DNA of 51,969 bases, taken from NCBI GenBank assembly GCA_030374765.1, contig JARGXX010000045.1, positions 1 through 51,969 of the forward strand. The letters are read 5' to 3'. Positions 10,641 through 22,478 of this stretch are shown here, in pieces (position 1 is the stretch's first letter; each line of letters begins with the position of its first letter). The translations under genes were made by a program, and so were the position numbers. The DNA is from Agarophyton chilense (taxonomy: Eukaryota; Rhodophyta; Florideophyceae; Gracilariales; Gracilariaceae). The notes below the pieces were generated by a model, which saw only the letters and a program-made list of their open reading frames with translations, did no database searches and was not told where the DNA came from.

Positions 10641-11183
10641 ATGCACCGGGAAGTCGCCACAGATTCTAACGGGAAACGAAAAGCAGCGGTAGAATCACCC
10701 AAGAGGAAAACGGGAGTACGGAACGTGAAATTTTCTGAGAGCGACTTTGTGTTGAAAGAATTGCTACAGAAGAAAGTTAAAAGGAAACTCTCGCTACACT
10801 GGACAGGTCCATATCGAGTGACAAGCTGCAATGTTGAATACATATTCGAAGTTGAACAGTTGCTTTCAGGAAAGAAGGAACTAGTGCACGGCCGGTGGTT
10901 AAAGTTTTACCGGAACAAGAATTTTCAAATCACCAAAGAACTTCTAAATCACCTCTATTATCAAGAAAACGAGCTACTAGTGTTCGAAGATTTCCAGAAT
11001 ATCATAAAGGAAGACGGCATATTGGACATCTTGGTCAAATGGAAAGGCTTTGAAGACAGCGAAACATACTGGGTCCCATTGGAAAGGCTACAGCGCGATG
11101 TACCAGACTTGGTAGAAGAATATCTGGAACAAGTAAGGAAGGACGGTACAACACGACAAAAGAGACCGGTCAACTTTTTATGA
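10641..11183 (+). pseudogene. Integrase C-terminus with chromodomain, copy 1
   Basis: The 180-residue open frame contains the GPY/F-type module (LHWTGPYRVTSCNVEYIFEV) and a C-terminal chromodomain: ILDILVKWKGFEDSETYWVP followed by LERLQRDVPDLVEEYLE. Chromodomains at this position target integration to chromatin marks in chromodomain gypsy elements. Aromatic cage-type residues (W in VKWKG, Y-W in ETYWVP) are kept. The frame is intact but its upstream partner is broken. Confidence 0.8.
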
Positions 11184-13447
11184 CCAATCTTCCATATTCC
11201 TTTCGAAAAATTGGTCATAGGGGGACTGTTGACCACCCACGAGCACATCTGGGATGCGTAGGTGCACCCCAAAGCAGAGTGCTGCGAAACTGGGATGAAA
11301 TAGCGCAACTTCAGCCCAGAGTGGACTGCAGTCGGGAGTGAGATGCGGGCGCTTGGACTGCATAGGACCTCGAAGTAGACAGCTGCTGGACGACAGCGAA
11401 ACCTACGCAGCGCACGCATCATAGAAAATCTAGAAACGCAACCTACGAGCTGGTCTTAGAGCACCAGAGACTACTATATAGTAAAGAATACCAGAATTTG
11501 TCAAAGAGTCTGGGGGCATCAGACACAGCGTGGAACATCTCTTGGTGCCCATACTTTTGCGTCAGGTGCGACGAGCGCGAATCGCGACATGTCAACAACA
11601 CCAAAGTTCTTCATAGCATGCCTCAAGATCTCATACGCAATTTTATAGCCATTTCATCGCCAACGAAGTTATTGATCACTGTCCTGACGATCTTTCACAC
11701 GAGACAGAAATTGTTGAACAAGCTGAAGTCGTATATGTCCAAAATGGAATTGCGCTTCCTGCATTGAACCGAGTGGGCGGAAGACGGAATCTAGTGCTTG
11801 ATAGACATATATGAAGTGCTCGAAAGCGCCCCAACTCAAAGTAGGAAAACTGTGATTGAAGAGCAGTTTGAACTCCTGTTCGGAAGGAGAAGACCTAGCA
11901 TTTGAGTTCTGATATTATGACTTCTACTGTTTAGAGCTCTGTTGTCATCAACTCCCAAAGCCCACTTCATTCTGACAGACGTTGACAGTTTTGCAGGCGC
12001 AAGTCTGAGGTTTACCGACGAGTAGTACAAAGCGTGGGCGTAGCAGCAACTGTTTTGTACCATGGTGTCCTTTCAGCTCCGTTTGGGAAGTTTAATATTA
12101 CATTTCCTACGGATTTTCATTAATTTAAACATAGACACGATTCATCAAGAAAGCGAATTAATTATCACCTGCTGTCATGAAACAGATAGACATTTTTAAG
12201 GAGTATGCAAGAAGTTTCGAAATAGACAAAGTCACATGTCAAAATTAATACCATCTCATCATTGATGACTTCAAGAAAGTGTCGAACTTGTTGATTTACT
12301 CTATTTCGAACTACTTCGCGCCAGATTAAAGTTCACTGGCCTTCTCAGAGTGTCTGGAACTTATCTGAGATGTTAATTCTGCTGTTCTACGGGGCTTTGG
12401 TGTCGTGAATTGTTCCGGGTCGTTTGTTCCTGTAGGCTGATAGTGCAGTCTTTGATTGCTCTCGTCTCCAATTTTAGTTGCAACTTTTTTTCCTGTGGTA
12501 TGGAATTCCAATGAATTCGTGCCGCAGAGTTTTGTTCCGAAATGGGAATCTCTAGAAAGTATCATTCCATAGTCCAGTGATTCAACCAAATGGCGTGAAT
12601 TCGTAGTGATGGATCGATTTTCTATGTCACGTTCTGTGTAATGCTGATGGCGGGTGCACGGAAAAGAGTACGCCCTACTGAATTACGTATTTGATACGCA
12701 CGACATTCCATCCTTTCCACTAAAACAAAAGATGTCTATATGTTGGACTTTTCTGAACAACTAATAGCCTCTCTGTACGGGGTAGCAGGTCATCAGGTGC
12801 GTAGATTGAAACGGAAAGAATAGGCATGGAACTTCACTTCGATCACGTATTGAGCTTTCGAAAGATCTTGGCTCTGAGACATGATTCGCCTCCTCCGCTT
12901 CTTTGTCTTCACGCTAGCCTTCGAATATGCGTTGAGAGTACCGATAAAAAGGATGTTGGGGTTTGCTAGGAAAGGAAAACAAGTATCACCAAGCGAAACA
13001 GGTTTTTTGTTGCCAGAATTTCAATCTCGACTGTTCAAAAGGTGCAGCGGTTAAAGATGATATGTTCTTTCGAAAGCTACAGAAAGAGAGGGCCCCGTGC
13101 ATAAGACAAAGTTCAAAGTACATATTTGAACTTCTGGGTACAAGTGCAATCCACAAATGGTGAGAGAGAAAGAAGACTCGCACCCGATTACAGCTTAGAA
13201 TATGCTGCTTCCGAATGTGCTCAGAGTTGAGGCAGCTGAGAAACGGTTGTGTTTCTCTACTAAACCCGGATAGTTCATATGAGGGAATGCAATGCCCTGC
13301 TGAACAATGTTTCCGTGTTTTCGGAATTCTAGTTAAGCCTAGATTTCATGCGGTGAGCATTTAAAAACTTCTCGGCATTTTCGTAATGCACATGTAGAAA
13401 ACCGTATTTAATGTGGATTCGAATCAATCACTTTTCCCAGTTTGTAG
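11184..13447. other. Decayed stretch between the two integrase copies
   Basis: There is no intact gene. A short frame at 11498-11767 and another at 12963-13163 are open, but I recognise nothing in them. By position, much of this could be gag-pol of the second element copy mutated beyond recognition. Confidence 0.3.
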
Positions 13448-14540
13448 CTTTAATTTCACAAACTGCATGTCTACAACCTAATGAATTGTTTTACTTCGAC
13501 TTTTGCTACATGTCACGTGGAGAGGATGGCTTTTTGTATGTTCTGGTAGTCAAAAATGATCACAGCGGTTAGTTTTGGCTCACAACCACGACCGAAATCA
13601 CAGCTGAAGTCGCAGCAAAATTTTTTGATAAACAGGTTTGCAGCGTTTGGTCTGTCTAACAAGGGGGTCTGTAAACGCGGCTCTCGTTTCAAGAACGAAG
13701 TCGTTCGTGTTCTGAAGAAAAGGACCAAGCCATCTCATCATTCCACGTTGGCGTGTTGCACTTGGTCAAATGGAAGTGTTGAAGTAGTCTGCCCAGAGCT
13801 CCTAAGCGTATCTCGTGCTCTTCTTTCTGAGTACCAGCTCCCGAAAAGCTGTTGCCCCAGTATTTTGCCAGTTGTACAATATGCTTTGAACAATCCGATA
13901 TTTACCGACTCGATAACCGTTGTCTTTGACGGTGTTTACTGATCATAACCAGGACTCGCCGCTTACTGCTATTCACCGGAAAGTTGGTGAGAAAGTGGGA
14001 GTTCTTGAACTCAAAGACATTAAAAAAGGCTCAACTATACCGCATTAGACAGCTGCAATTCGCCTTGGACGGAATCATATTTACCAAGGGTTACTCCATT
14101 CTTCGGGGTGTACTGCAGCGTGAGCGGACTAAAAAACAATCACTCAAGTGGGTTGGACCATATTGCGTACTCGAATGTCGAAACGAGTATATCATCCTTT
14201 TCGAGTCTTCACATGACGGTCATAAGGAAGAGTTACACGGTCGCAGGTTGAAATTCTCTCGAAACAAAAGTTTCGAAGTCACTGAAGAAGTTAGACACTA
14301 TCTTGCCTCTCAAGAAAATGAACTGTTGGTTATTGACCGTTTTCTAAAATATCAAATGCCGATAAGAGAATATTGAGTTACTTCAAAAATGACGCTGATT
14401 CTCTGACGAGGAAACGGACTGGATAACTTTGAACAGTCTACGCGGGGATGTCCCTATTCTGGTTTCCGGATACATGGATGAATTGGAGAAGACGGAAACT
14501 CAACGTAACCGCTCTATTGTTTCGTCTATATCGAAGTGAC
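13448..14540 (+). pseudogene. Integrase and chromodomain remnant, copy 2 (element B)
   Basis: From 13448 the frame reads QPNELFYFDFCYMSRGED and YVLVVKNDHSG, then an in-frame TAG at about 13570, then FWLTTTTEITAEVAAKFF. This is the same integrase core as copy 1. Frameshifted continuation gives NGSVEVVCPELLS (catalytic Glu region) and LPVVQYALNN to 13942. 13984-14376 holds the GPY module (LKWVGPYCVLECRNEYIILF), and remnants of the chromodomain end follow to about 14540. It is clearly more decayed than copy 1. Confidence 0.7.
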
Positions 14541-14932
14541 CTCCGTACGCTTGCACGTCACAACTCATAGGGCCCTGTTGTATCGACCGACTCCACGACA
14601 TCGCGCACTATGATGACCGACGTATTCAAATTCTTTCAGCGCTAACGGAGTGCGTGCTGCTTTGTCATGTGCATATTATACAAAGGCATGAATATGCATT
14701 CTGTTCTCGATACTGGTCATGAGACTTTATTTCTGCTTTTCTGTCTTGAATTCGATGGTAGGCATCAGCAGTTTTTTCGGTTGCCTCTCGTTAGTAATTG
14801 CTCTTGCTAGAACTATCATTAGTACCTCTTCAAGCACTATTAATAAATGCTTTCAGCAGCCACGCTGAAAGCAACCCTAAAGGGCATTGCAATGAATTTG
14901 CATCTGAGGTTTGCCTTATATTGTGCTCTTTG
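14541..14932. other. Untranslated tail before 3' LTR of B
   Basis: No coding frame. A short AGGGCCCTGTTG segment near 14570 resembles AGGGGGACTGTTG near 11218, the sequence after the first chromodomain, which supports two related copies. Confidence 0.35.
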
Positions 14933-15378
14933 TGTTAAGGAGCGACGATAACGGTTGAGCTCTGTAAACCGCCGGGCCCTGAGGAATCTTACAGACGCCA
15001 CGTCGACTGGCCGACCTCAGCTCGACTCAGGGAGATTATTAATTAATTTTAATTATTGTTATAGATTAGCATTCCAGTATCAGGGAGATCCCAGCGCCTC
15101 GCCAGTACTATTTACTTGGCTCGAGCGACGCTTCTCCCTTAGAGTAAAATAGGCACCGTTAGGATACTAAGTAACCCCCTTTGGTATATTCGGTCCACCA
15201 ATTGGTCTTCAAGCCATCGTTTCCGTAGCTCCAACCTGTAAGACTACGCAGTAAACGCCAGCCCATTGCACCAAGTACACTGGGAGTGCCGCCGTCAAGA
15301 ATTCGAACCTTAGGACCCGCTCTACCACGCTACCACCGGTCGATACCTGTACGCTGACCCACCCGTCATTGCGTTACA
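14933..15378 (+). repeat. 3' LTR of element B
   Basis: It starts TGTTAAGGAGCG and ends GCGTTACA. About 54 substitutions separate it from 8167-8612 and the length is identical. The sequence before 14933 lacks a clear polypurine tract, in keeping with decay or with this LTR belonging to the second integrase copy. Confidence 0.85.
15291..15345 (-). other. tRNA-like segment, second LTR copy
   Basis: Here the minus strand gives GGTAGCGTGGTAGAGCGGG, closer to a normal tRNA D arm than the first copy, followed by the same GGTTCGAATTC. It again lacks an anticodon arm. Confidence 0.35.
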
Positions 15379-15894
15379 ATTTGCTGTCGAGACTACGAAT
15401 CAGTACGATCTTTACCTGACGTTTTTCCCTTTTCCCTACACTCTGCTGTGCGGGTCTTAAGCCCCGTCAGCAACATAGCTTCCGCTGTGCAGGATACCAT
15501 CTACGGCATGGGCAGAACCCGTGTATATGAAATTATGGAGACGGAGCACAATCTAGACGAATACTTTGACACTGAAACCGTACATACCCACACTTCAGTA
15601 CATCAGTTTCCAGAAGAAAAATTGCTCCATCGGACAGCAATTTTCAAGTGTTGGAGACGAGATTAGGGTGCATTGGTGAGATCAAAAGCAGTATTACAGG
15701 GATATTTAACGCAGAAGGAGGTACTAAACGGAGCAGAAGTGCAACTTTTCCCGGGACAGGAACTTCGCAGTACTGAAGGAAGTCACTCGTAATCACTACG
15801 AGGCTTTCAGGGCAACGAAGTTCATGATTCACCAGACTCAGGGACCCCCTTCTCACGCAACCGAAAATGCGTCCGCCAAAGAAGATAAGTCGTT
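15379..15894 (+). other. Open stretch upstream of copia fragment
   Basis: A 72-residue frame at 15448-15666 (ending HRTAIFKCWRRD) may be the segment between integrase and RT of the decayed copia element, judged only by position. Nothing else is recognisable. Confidence 0.25.
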
Positions 15895-17477
15895 ATAGAG
15901 GATTGTCAAAGATATCCCTGTCTCAAACGTTCCTTCGAATGTAAACAATGTGTCTCGTCATGTAATCTACAAGGTGAAAAGGTATGAGGATGATCGTTTT
16001 ACACTGAAAGCCCGCATGGCCTCGCATGAAAGCAAAGACAAAGACAGAGAAATGCTTAATACGGACTCTGCCAAATGCGCCCCGGTTGGAATTCGAATGT
16101 TGCTTTTCCCTGCAGTGATCTTCAATTGGACACCAGCAAGAATCGATAAGAAGAGCGCCGTTTTGCAGACTGAGGCTCAGAGAGACGTCTACCTGATCAC
16201 AGCGAGAGAATGAAACACAAAGTATTACCATTACTGGTTACTTCTGTCCGCCGCACACGGACTTGCATGTGCAGCAGCGAAGTGGCAGCATCTTAGCCAC
16301 AACGTACTTCGTGGATTAGGGTTTCAGCAATTATTCTACGTTTAACAGCTGTTCTATCGAATCAGCAACAGCCGAACATGTATCTAGACTGTCAAGCGGG
16401 TCGATGACATTCTTTATGCATCGTCAGGGCAGAAAATGTCAGCAGTGGTCAGGAAAATATCTGAAGAGCACCAACTCGGCACTGTTGTCAACAGACCAGC
16501 ACAACTGAACTTTCATGGACTTCTTGTTCAGCAGTACGATGACGGTACTATCACTGTAGATGGTGAGGAAAAGTTGCTAAGCTACAAAAAGTATAAGGTC
16601 AGCAGACCAAGACGCAAAAATTTTGAAAAGCTTCTCAATAGGATCTAGGCATCTGCTTCTCACTCAATCATCTGTTAGATTGGGTGGTTAGGGATTTCTG
16701 CTTCGCCATTTTGTGCTTATGCTTCTTTTTCGCTTCAGCAAAAAATCTTAGGCCACTAGTGAGAGACATTTTGTCAAAAAACAAGGTGCTTGAAAACCTC
16801 AATAGACGTGGATCATTGATTAGGTGCAGTAAGCTTTCAGATGACAAGTAGTATGAAATGTCACTGGTTGTGTTCTCTGATGCCAGTAAAAGTATTAATA
16901 ATGGAAGACCGGGACTCTTGGTAAGTGTACTGTTTGGGAGCTTGTCTATCCATCAAGTTTTCCACACACTCAGCTGGTCCTGTCATAAATCTCAACACCC
17001 AGTTAAGTCCGTCGGATCTGCTGAAACCCTTGCCACAGGCGAAACTATAGACGAAGAGAAGGTTTTCACCAAAGCAATGCAAGTTCTTTGTGGTATCAAG
17101 AAGGATTTTTGGATTGTAGTAGAATTCGAAGATGTATGCATAACGCTTTCTACATGCAGGAATACGACTGATCGATCCAGTCGTGGAGGTGTCAAAATCA
17201 TCCGATAAGACTTCAAAACCGAGGAAATTTCCCCCATGATATGGATTCCGTACAGGTGTAACTATACTGATCCTTCCATTAAGGCAGACCGCCCTATGAC
17301 TGAAGCAATCCAGCTCGTGCTGCCAACCGGTAATATTTCCGTTGAATTTGATTGCTTGTTTCAAATCATTCAAACAAGTGGACAGGATAAATAAGTTACG
17401 AAAAGAGGTGAGTGTGAAGGCCGTGTCTTCCTGCTTGAGGCGGACAATATGCATGGGATTTGTTGCCGTGTTACCTG
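15895..17477 (+). pseudogene. Ty1/copia RT and RNase H remnant
   Basis: Three pieces in order are diagnostic. 15950-16213 gives RHVIYKVKRYEDDRF, APVGIRMLL and the catalytic-Asp segment ARIDKKSAVLQT of copia RT. About 16400-16648 gives VDDILYASSGQKM (the YVDD region) and FHGLLVQQYDDG. 16858-17208 gives VVFSDASKS, SWSCHKSQHPVKSVGSAETL and the RNase H residues, followed in another frame by MIWIPYRCNYTDP and MTEAIQLVLPTGNIS. Frame changes and stops separate the pieces. No integrase or LTRs were recognised, so this is a fragment. Confidence 0.75.
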
Positions 17478-17863
17478 AGACATGGTATCGTGTATCTACT
17501 TTGTGCTGAATTGGATCATCGAATAGGTAAACTTCTGCATGAGTTGTAATCTATAGTTCTACGACAGGTTTAGCATATGTAATTCGTAGTTCTGTGAATA
17601 TTGGGAGCTCCAGAGGTCGAGGGACCCAAAAAGTCTTACAGACGCGTATTAAACTGTTTTGATCTTGTTTGCTGTTGTGTTGATTCGGCGACCGGCGTCC
17701 AGATGTCAAAGATGAGCGTAGAGATGTTAAACAATGTTGATCAAAAGTAAAGGTAGTTTTCTTGGTTGTGAACGTGATGAGAGAAATGTAAAAGTTGGGA
17801 AGACAATTCTCCTTATATAGACTATATAAAATATATCATAGCAGAGAACCAGAAATTTACTGT
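17478..17863. other. Unassigned spacer
   Basis: No gene is seen. It is AT-rich near 17818-17840 (ATATAGACTATATAAAATAT). Confidence 0.3.
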
Positions 17864-17868
17864 TTCAG

Positions 17869-17974
17869 TGCTTGACTGCACACACACGACACACACATAC
17901 AACACTGCACTAGACATTGTCCCGACCGGCGTCGCACCCGAGAGTAACGAGAACGACCACCGTTGTCCGTCACA
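17869..17974 (+). repeat. 5' LTR of copia element C
   Basis: It begins TGCTTGACTGCACA and ends TTGTCCGTCACA. It contains a single copy of the CT(A/T)GACTGCACA motif that is present twice in the 3' LTR. Five bases downstream, TGGAACCCACG (from 17980) is a possible but unproven primer-binding site. Confidence 0.75.
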
Positions 17975-18305
17975 TATTATGGAACCCACGATACGCTGAC
18001 TCCACTCCAATTTCTTCTCTTCTCGTCATCACACCCTTTCTTCTCTCGATCTTCCTCCTTTACTTAACACGTCCTGCGACTATTTACCGTCACCACGCAC
18101 TTTTCTCTATTCCCCAAATCAGCACGGCGCCACACAACAGTCTTTTAAAACGGAATTCTCAACCGCTCGATCGAACAGACTCAAACGCCGTGAGCTTCTC
18201 AAAGCAAACAACGGTCATATACTTGAACTCTACAAAAACGCTCTGATCACCGATAGTGACAGACACATCCCTACAGATCGCACAACAAAATTTCATAACT
18301 CAGCC

Positions 18306-18962
18306 ATGGAAACAAAACATCATGTCCCCAAACTTGACGGCAACAACCCTGTCTACTGGAAAATGGCGCTAAAATCTACTGCAACAACTATTGATGCCGC
18401 TGATAACATCCGCCAAAATCCAGTCCCTCCCGTTGACCCTGCACAGTTAGAGACACACAACAAAAGAAAGCACACACTAAGGGCACCCATCCTATTAACC
18501 GTTCCACCAGACATCCTAAACCTCCTGAGCATAGGAAGTGACCCCACCCCAAACAACCTAGTCGATTCAATAATACAACATCTGCAGACAAAAACTGCCG
18601 CAGATCAGAAGTACTTGAAATCGGAGGCAGAATCTCTGCACCTTACTCCGGACATTTCTATGGATGACTAGGTATCCAATCACAACTCTATAAGAGCCCG
18701 AATGATCGCCTCAAAGTTCCCCAACATCACGGACGAAACCACTACCATGGAATTACTCATAGACAGTCTCTGGTACAACCCCAGCACCGTTGACGTCGGA
18801 CGACAACACCTTGCTATCAACCCCCCAACCGTGAAAGATTTCCTGCATCATTTCCACCGCCTCAGGTCGTATAGCACGCCCGTATCGCCCCCCCTGTCAT
18901 CTACGCTTTACACAACCGTGCAATTTCCCCAACAACCCCGAGCTGCACCTCAACCATACTAA
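18306..18962 (+). pseudogene. Copia gag, N-terminal part (element C)
   Basis: The frame opens METKHHVPKLDGNNPVYWK, the typical copia gag start (L-x-G-x-N-(F/Y)-x-x-W). It continues in the same frame through an internal TAG (18669-18671) into NSIRARMIASKFPNI and TTMELLIDSL, conserved gag segments. The TAG sits where family members usually carry an aromatic residue just before this motif (DDY-x-x-x-H is inferred). It ends at TAA 18960-18962, nine bases before the next ORF in the same frame. Confidence 0.8.
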
Positions 18963-18971
18963 CAGCCCCGA

Positions 18972-19652
18972 ATGCCTCCACGTTGCCAGCCACCTCAGCC
19001 AGCATTCTGGCCCTGTACATTCCACCAACAGTTCATGCGAGTACCGCCTAACCACACTGATGAACAGTGCAGGGATATACGCCATCCAAAATTCAACCAG
19101 CCAGGACAACCTCTCAAGAACGAAGCCCTGCCACGTGCCCCGCAAGCCAACCAAGTCGTAGCGATGCCACACCCCGTCCAAGTCCCCTACATCCACCCGA
19201 ACCTGAACCCGTTCCCCCCCGCTCTGCCTCCAAACTGGGCATACGCGGCTTACCTAGCCAACCCTGCACCCCACGAACCGGACCTTCAACCAATTCAACG
19301 CAACGACGAACAAAATGATATCGAAGGTATGTTCGCATTAGACTTCGCTGCCCACCCCACACACATCCACACCCCCCCTCAATCATTATCACCAATATCA
19401 AACGTTTTCACACGCACCGCCGCTAACCACTTAACCCCATGCACCCATGCTGGTCCAATTCAGATCCGCCTGAGCAACAAACATGACCCACTGCAAGTCA
19501 CGTGCGTTGCAACCAATGCGCTCCATACCAACCTTCTCTCCGTTCATGACACCGCACGTAAGTCCGGCGCAGTGCTCTTCACTCCACGCCAATGTTTTAT
19601 CCTAAACTTACAAAAACCACAGTTGCCTTTCATAGTCGCCACCGTTCCATAG
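18972..19652 (+). pseudogene. Copia gag C-terminus and protease (element C)
   Basis: This is the same frame as the gag ORF above. It begins with a His/Cys motif, C-TF-H-(x9)-H-TDEQ-C, that sits where a CCHC knuckle is expected but has His in the second position. A Pro-rich linker follows. Protease then shows FALDFAAHPTH (Asp at 19341-19343), where D-(S/T)-G-A is usual, and TNALHTNLLSVHD, the conserved N-L-L-S-V segment. The active-site Gly is not present, so activity is doubtful. It ends at TAG 19650-19652. Confidence 0.65.
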
Positions 19653-19928
19653 AACAACCACTCCTATACTCTGCATACCATTAAATCCCCCAATGCCTCT
19701 GGCGCCCGAACAATCACACGGCGCAAGCGCCCCGCACAACCCAAAACCATACCATATTCCGGCCCCAAAAACCCGCTCATATTAGGCCAAACCCCAGCGT
19801 TTCGATCCAAGAAACACCCAAGACCAACTACCACCCCGCGTCTGAACTAAATACCACCAACATATCCCGCTCCCGACCTCAATCCAACAGCACATTCATA
19901 TTACCACTGGCAGGTCACACTCAACCAC

Positions 19929-21213
19929 ATGAGCCTCAACAAGATCCATCGTATGGCCAATTCGAAAACGGTCCCCCTACTACCCACAACCTTCCGAAAT
20001 ACGCCTCCTCCTATTACGTGCTCCACCTGTCCAACTGCGAAACAGAAACCCCTTGTACACAAAACCAAACACCACAACTACACATTAGGTTTATACATAA
20101 GCAGCGATACATGTGGCCCCTTTAAACCACGCTCCCGCCACGGAAACCCACACTACGTAAGCTACCTGGACATCGCAAGTAAATTTCTCATCATATTCTT
20201 CATACCAGAGCGCAGCAACGCCAAACAAACAACCCCCTATAGCCATCGCCTATATCAGTGCTCAACAGGGCCAACCACCATCCATCTACCGCTCGGACAA
20301 CGCCGGAGAATTTCAGAGCAACGAAATGAACGCATTGTACAACCAACACGGCATACAATACAGCTCCACCACTCCCCATAAACCACAAGAGAATTCGCTC
20401 TCTGAAAGAGTAAACCAAACCATCGTGACAGCAACCCAAGCAGAACTCCACCACTCCCAACTCAACGAGACATTCTGGGAGGATGCCAAGAAAGATGTGG
20501 TCTATAAATACAACATTACCCTCCATGACGCCACAGGAAAGACACCTTTCCAAATCTGGCACAAAAGCACACCCGAACTCACACGCATGTTTTCATTTGG
20601 ACAATTCGGCACCCTACCCAACTACCATCAACAGAAAACCAAATTTGAAGCCCGCACAGATCCTGCTCGTTTCATGTACAACATCTCACAGACCCGTATA
20701 TTGGCTATCAACCTCCACACCAACCAATATACGCACCTCCGCTCTATCGACTTCCGCCTCTACTTCCACCATCTCGACGCCCTTTACCACCGGCCACAAG
20801 GGAATAAACAGGCCTTCATGTCAGTATCACCCATCCCGCAACCGATTCCTCTTACCATCACACCCAACACTCCACCTCCCCAAACCACCGACCAAGCCAA
20901 GCGATACACCGACGCAAACCACTGGGCTGCAGCGCATGATGGCGAACTAGAAACACTAGACAAACACGAAACAATTGAATGGATTCCAAACTCTGAACTA
21001 CCACCACAAACCAAGACCATTCCACTGAAAATGACCTACCGCTATAAACGATTGGATGATGGCTCTACAACAAGACACAAAGCAGGATGCAACGTGCGAG
21101 GCGACCGCATGCTCCCACATGTACACTTTGATCCAGACCGCGTCACAACTTACACCGCTGAATGCACCTCAACCAGATCCATTATGTGTCTAGCTGCCGC
21201 TTTCCATCTTTAA
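19929..21213 (+). pseudogene. Copia integrase and start of RT (element C)
   Basis: 19929-20381 gives HMSLNKIHRMANS, the zinc-binding CSTC and the first catalytic Asp in LYISSDTCGPF. A one-base shift near 20220 moves to the frame with IYRSDNAGEF (second Asp, just before 20326) and HKPQENSLSERVNQTIV (catalytic Glu). That frame runs on through the integrase C-terminus into RT (AKRYTDANHWAAAHDGELET, then MTYRYKRLDDG) and stops at TAA 21211-21213. All three D,D,E residues are present but in two frames. Confidence 0.85.
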
Positions 21214-22478
21214 CCAGAACAGTTTGACATATCATCTGCATTCCCCCACGAACGATATGAACACTCCACACCTGTATTCGTGCGACAAATCCCTCGCTTC
21301 GATGGTTCCTACAAACACAAGGGCCGAGCTGGGATACTCAAAGGAAACCTGTGCGGTATCCCTCCTGCCTCCCACATATACTCCGAGGCATTAGCATCAT
21401 TCCTGAAAAGCAAAGGCTACATTCAAACTAACAGCGATCCCTGCCTCTTCATCCGCCTCACATCGGGCGGCTCCATCATAATAAGTGTGACCATCGATGA
21501 CTTCTTAGCGGCTGCTCCACTCAAGTCCATGATAGATGATCTCTACGACACTATCCGGTCCAGATACAAGATACGACGACTAGGCCCACCAAAACTCTTT
21601 CTCAATTGGCGCATTGAAAGATTCCCAAACCGTGCCATCCACATCTCCCAACCTCATACCATCCGTGCAATCCTCGAAAAACACAACCTTCTCCACTGTA
21701 GTCCCAAACCAACCCCATAAATCGAACCAAACCCCAAAAATCCACCCAACCAATCTGCAGCACTGCCACCGGACAAAGAATTCGCATACCGCCAAAGAAT
21801 TGGAGAGCTTCGCTATGTAGCTGATTCCACAAGACCGGACATAGCCCACATTATAAGCCGCCTGGCTACGAACATGAAAGCTGCAACACAAAAGAATTGA
21901 GAACAACTCCGCTACTCTCTGAAATACCTCAAAGGCACAATAAGCCACGTAATTCTCTACAAGCAGGCCGCCCCTTCCACTCTAGTATCATAAGCAGACG
22001 CGGTTTCGCAAATGAGTCAGATCGAAAGTCATACTCTGGGATAGTACACCTCTTTACAAAAAGCCCAGTAATGTGGCAGTCGACAAAGCAGAAGTCGATC
22101 GCTCTATCGATATGCGAAGCAGAGTATCATGCGGCGTCAGCAGCCTCTCAGCAAACAATGTGGCTGCCCCGACTGCTGTGTTACATCGGCTACTCCCAGA
22201 AGTCCGCGACTCTACTACACATGGACAATAATGCCCCAATCTTGGTAGCATACCAAACGGCCCCCACCAAGCACCGGAAGTATTGCCACCTCCGCAGACA
22301 TTACCTCCATGACCTCATCAAAAGCAAGCGCATCCTTATCCAGCACACCCCCACCATATCCATGCTCGCAGACATTCTGACGAAAGCGCTCAAGAAACAG
22401 ACGTTCACTCGACTTCGAAACGCCCTTAACATCGTGCCGCCACCCCCAAACTACCATCATCGTGCAGGGAAATGCTAG
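21214..22478 (+). pseudogene. Copia RT core and RNase H (element C)
   Basis: In the same frame after TAA 21211-21213, the sequence reads EQFDISSAFPHE (RT catalytic Asp). It continues as GNLCGIPPASHIYSEAL and SVTIDDFLAAA, the equivalent of YVDD with Thr-Ile in front. Another stop is at 21718-21720. LRYVADSTRPDIAHI continues in frame to about 22000, where a frameshift leads into RNase H: ANESDRKSYSGIVHLF, SIALSICEAEYHAAS, MDNNAPILVAYQ and MLADILTKAL. The reading ends at TAG 22476-22478, overlapping the first bases of the 3' LTR. Confidence 0.85.

Larger units (their letters stand above)
8167..15378 (+). mobile_element. Chromodomain Ty3/gypsy remnant B (composite)
   Basis: Two direct repeats of exactly 446 bp (8167-8612 and 14933-15378) enclose gag, protease, RNase H, integrase and chromodomain remnants. 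The LTRs are about 88% identical by eye with no obvious indel, so the insertion is old. The flanking bases do not give a target duplication (AGATA before, ATTTG after). Reverse transcriptase is missing and integrase/chromodomain is present twice (about 9847-11183 and 13448-14540). The locus is therefore either two related elements recombined or one nested in the other. Confidence 0.8.

Noticed and set aside
15379..15383. Target duplication of element B
   Set aside because: ATTTG after the right LTR does not match AGATA before the left LTR.
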